A stretch of DNA of 64,000 bases, from the NCBI GenBank assembly GCA_037176885.1, contig JAWWNJ010000056.1, positions 372,001 to 436,000 of the forward strand, in the 5' to 3' direction. The stretch's first letter is position 1. Every line of letters begins with the position of its first letter. The position numbers and the translations under genes were made by a program. The notes beneath the pieces are model-generated. The model worked only from the letters and a program-made list of their open reading frames with translations, searched no databases and was not told the DNA's origin. Shown here in pieces: positions 61,531 to 64,000 of the stretch. The DNA is from Favolaschia claudopus (taxonomy: Eukaryota; Basidiomycota; Agaricomycetes; Agaricales; Mycenaceae).

Positions 61531-61905
61531 ACCGATTTGGAAACATATCCGATTGTGCAAAACTACGCCTACAAGGACTACGTAGGAAGGTCTGGGTTTC
61601 CGCGACTACTCGAATGAGATTGTTGCCCGTAGGCAGGGCCCAAACAGAGCTTCGGAGAAATTAGGTCGTGCGCGTATCGACTGCAAAAAAATCGAGAAAG
61701 GACCGACGTGGCCGCAGCACGATCTTCTGTCGGCGAATAGGGGTGCTCAATTCTTAGGTCGACCTGGGTCAGGTCACTTTTGAATGAAAAATATTGTGCT
61801 GTCAATCAATTGATGAATTGGGGGACGTAGGAAACTTTAATTGGGCGACCTACCATAACCCCCAAAGCACGGAAAACACGCATTCTTTTGCCTCCCAAGG
61901 CCACA
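61531..61905. other. upstream region of DUF6589 fragment
   Basis: Holds the third copy of the interspersed motif (61555-61610) and GACCTACCATAACCCC (about 61848), which also stands upstream of the DUF6589 start at 48422. The promoter region was therefore duplicated with the gene. Confidence 0.5.
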
Positions 61906-62363
61906 ATGTCCACCGTCGACACGAACACAAGCTCTGAAAGCTTCCCGCAAGCCGCCACTAGGCCAGGTCTCCTCTCAACTTGATCAGCCGCGACGAGCCC
62001 GTTCTGGAGGTATCGAGCAACAGCAAAATTCATGAGCCGTCACTCGGCCTCGACGATGACGATGAGCTCGATCTTCCTGAGCTCGACTCGGATGATGACA
62101 ACCTCGAGGGGGACATCGACACGGACTCGGACTCGGAGCTCAGTCAATCGCGCAGCCCATCACCAACTCCATCCATTGACGGTGATGAAGAACTTGACGC
62201 CGATGAGCTGAATGCTGCCACTGCCGATGCCGCCGAGTCTCCCCATGTTCTTCGTACACGAACCTTGCGGCAAAAACTGGAAAAGCTATCTGAAGATGGG
62301 ATGAAGCGCCGTGTATTTATGATTCTTAAACGTCTCAAGCTTCTCAAACTACCTCTGGCTTGA
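61906..62363 (+). pseudogene. DUF6589 N-terminal fragment, second copy
   Basis: ATG at 61906 (MSTVDTNTSSESFPQAA), frame change near 61980, then LDDDDELDLPELDSDDDNLE, SPSPTPSIDGDEELDADELN and SPHVLRTRTLRQKLEKLSED, ending at KLPLA. It aligns with the first 170 residues of the copy at 48422. Everything downstream is missing. Confidence 0.8.
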
Positions 62364-64000
62364 AAGAACAATTTTTCCTGGGCGGAATCAGCCCTTTTTT
62401 TTCAAAATATTTCTCGTGGATTCATTTTTTCAGCCTCCAGGTGCAGTAAGATTGCAGGATGTTCTTGGACGACAATCAGATATATCCCACCGACTCTCTT
62501 GACCTTTCTATGGCACTCTGGGCCTACATCCGGCATAAGTCTACCTCTCCATATTGATTGATTGATTTGTTCTTCATTCCCGAGCGCGACTCATTGCTAT
62601 TGCAACTATGTGGTGTGTTCCTTCGCATCTTTTTCTTGCATGTATCTAATTTCTAACAGCTACACCTACTCCATGCCTTGCACTTTGTGGAACCGCGCCC
62701 CATTAACGATGTCTGGGTTCACCGATTCTGACCGGAGCAACCCGTTGCGTGAGAACCATCCAGCACATCATTCTCGCCACCGCTCGGGCACACAGAGCAG
62801 CTGTCCGCATTTAGTACTTGTGTTCTCAAAGGTTTTCGATGTTTTGTAGACAAGAATGTGAAGTTACGATGTACTACTCAAATAAATTACCCCAAATTTG
62901 AGCCTTGATAGAATTGTTTGATCCTTCTATGTCTCTTTGTGCACTCACATTGAAGCTCTCCTGAGTTCTCCCTTTTCCCTTTCTTTTTTCGCATTTTTCA
63001 GCGTTTTTCCCCTTTTGGTAGTATGAGCGGAAAACCGATTTATTCGATGTACTTACTGGGTCCCGTGACCAGAAAACGCGAAAAAGAATTGCGAAAAGAG
63101 AGAGAAAAAAGATTCACAATAATCAGGGAAGCTATTCTTACCTTACCAGAGGCTGATAGAGGCTCAAACTTTTCGCTTTTACCACCATATGTTTAACTAT
63201 TTATGTGTTGTTCCCAAAAATTTACAAATGGGTAAAAGGAATTGTACGCATTGAAGAATAGATATAGAATACAAAATGGGACAAGTATCTACTTACGAAG
63301 GTCATCTCAATTGTGCGGCGCCGCCGAAGCGCGCGGCAATTCCGAGCTGTAACATCCTAGTGGTGTAACCGGAGCAGCGAGCAAAATTGACAGGCTGCGA
63401 GGGCGGCTGAACAGTTAGCTATACCGATGGAATATAGGTTCCCTTGAATAAGACCCGACTGACGATAAAGAACAAGCAAGAACTCACCAGTATTTGCTGA
63501 GCGCCGCGCATCCTGAATTCCGGATATAACCCATTTACCAGCATCAGTAAAGGTCCAATATGCAAGCAGATGACACACGAAGTATTCATCTCAAGCACTT
63601 ATTCTTTGTACCCCGAGCGCGGTATCGTTGCCGAATCCCGATACATTCTTGTGCTTTTGCAAGGACGGGCAAGATAAAATCAATGGAAAAGTATGGCTGT
63701 AATACTGGGGCATAATTATTTAAACCACGACCTGGCTCGTTTGAGTGATTTTTCCCACAACCCATCCAATGTAAGAAAAAGGAGGACCCCACCCTCCCAT
63801 GATCAACGAGATAATTCGCTCAGGACAAGCTAGATCTCAGAATTACACAACCTCAATTCAGCACAGCTCAATTTTGATCTCGGGAACTCTCGCCCTCGTT
63901 TGCAACTTCGAAATAAAAAGAGCACAAGCTGAGATTGCATGTAAGGAGAAAGTACACCACCTCACTCAGAAACAGCACACCCTCACTTAAAACAGAACAA
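62364..64000. other. no gene recognised
   Basis: Several short open frames on both strands (for example 62562-62849 plus, 63357-63578 minus) without domains or confirmed splicing. No terminal repeats, tRNA or rRNA-like structure seen. Confidence 0.4.

Overview
This window reads as nuclear DNA of a mushroom-forming basidiomycete (Agaricomycete). The introns that can be checked by reading frame are 40-55 bp with GT..AG ends. The recognisable families are those expanded in Agaricomycetes: a Helitron RepHel protein, Plavaka-type transposase, KDZ-associated CxC6 cysteine clusters, DUF6589 proteins, chromovirus-like Gypsy, DIRS-like YR retrotransposons and a Tad-like LINE. No bacterial or organellar feature is seen. 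All family names come from reading motifs and from memory of the families; no search was run.

Layout. 1.5-8.8 kb: a decayed Helitron on the minus strand, carrying a broken copy of a conserved Agaricomycete gene and cut by two TIR elements (4192-5037, 8336-8651). 8.8-19.6 kb: a full-length Gypsy element (minus, 5-bp duplication CTTGA) with one unbroken 2,092-codon pol frame, a broken gag, an unusual composite 5' LTR and a 328-bp MITE inside that LTR. 20.6-27.6 kb: DIRS-like copy A, split by nested insertions (an outer insertion flanked by GAAAG, inside it a TIR element flanked by TATA, inside that a Plavaka-like element) and by a 421-bp MITE. 27.8-30.7 kb: a broken member of an abundant uncharacterised Agaricomycete family, carrying a solo LTR. 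32.6-35.6 kb: two AGAGA-type MITEs and a broken CxC6/KDZ gene. 36.0-39.8 kb: an apparently intact two-gene Tc1/mariner-type transposon with 403-bp inverted repeats. 41.3-48.4 kb: a convergent RecQ-like helicase fragment and DUF6589 pair; a MITE is exonised in frame in the helicase, and a young gag-only LTR element sits in the DUF6589 gene. 51.2-52.8 kb: an intact three-exon gene joining an Enhancer-of-polycomb-like region to a bZIP-like tail, the best candidate for a host gene. 53.5-60.3 kb: a Tad-like LINE split by DIRS-like copy B. 60.9-62.4 kb: two abutting MITEs and a second DUF6589 fragment.

Almost every boundary can be fixed from the sequence, because the second copy or the interrupted reading frame shows the empty site. 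The window is therefore mainly a stratigraphy of nested transposition. The least expected items are the two-gene Tc1-type transposon whose inverted repeats end at the start codons of both genes, the gag-only LTR element, the 204-nt in-frame MITE exonisation in the helicase fragment, and the polycomb-like/bZIP fusion.
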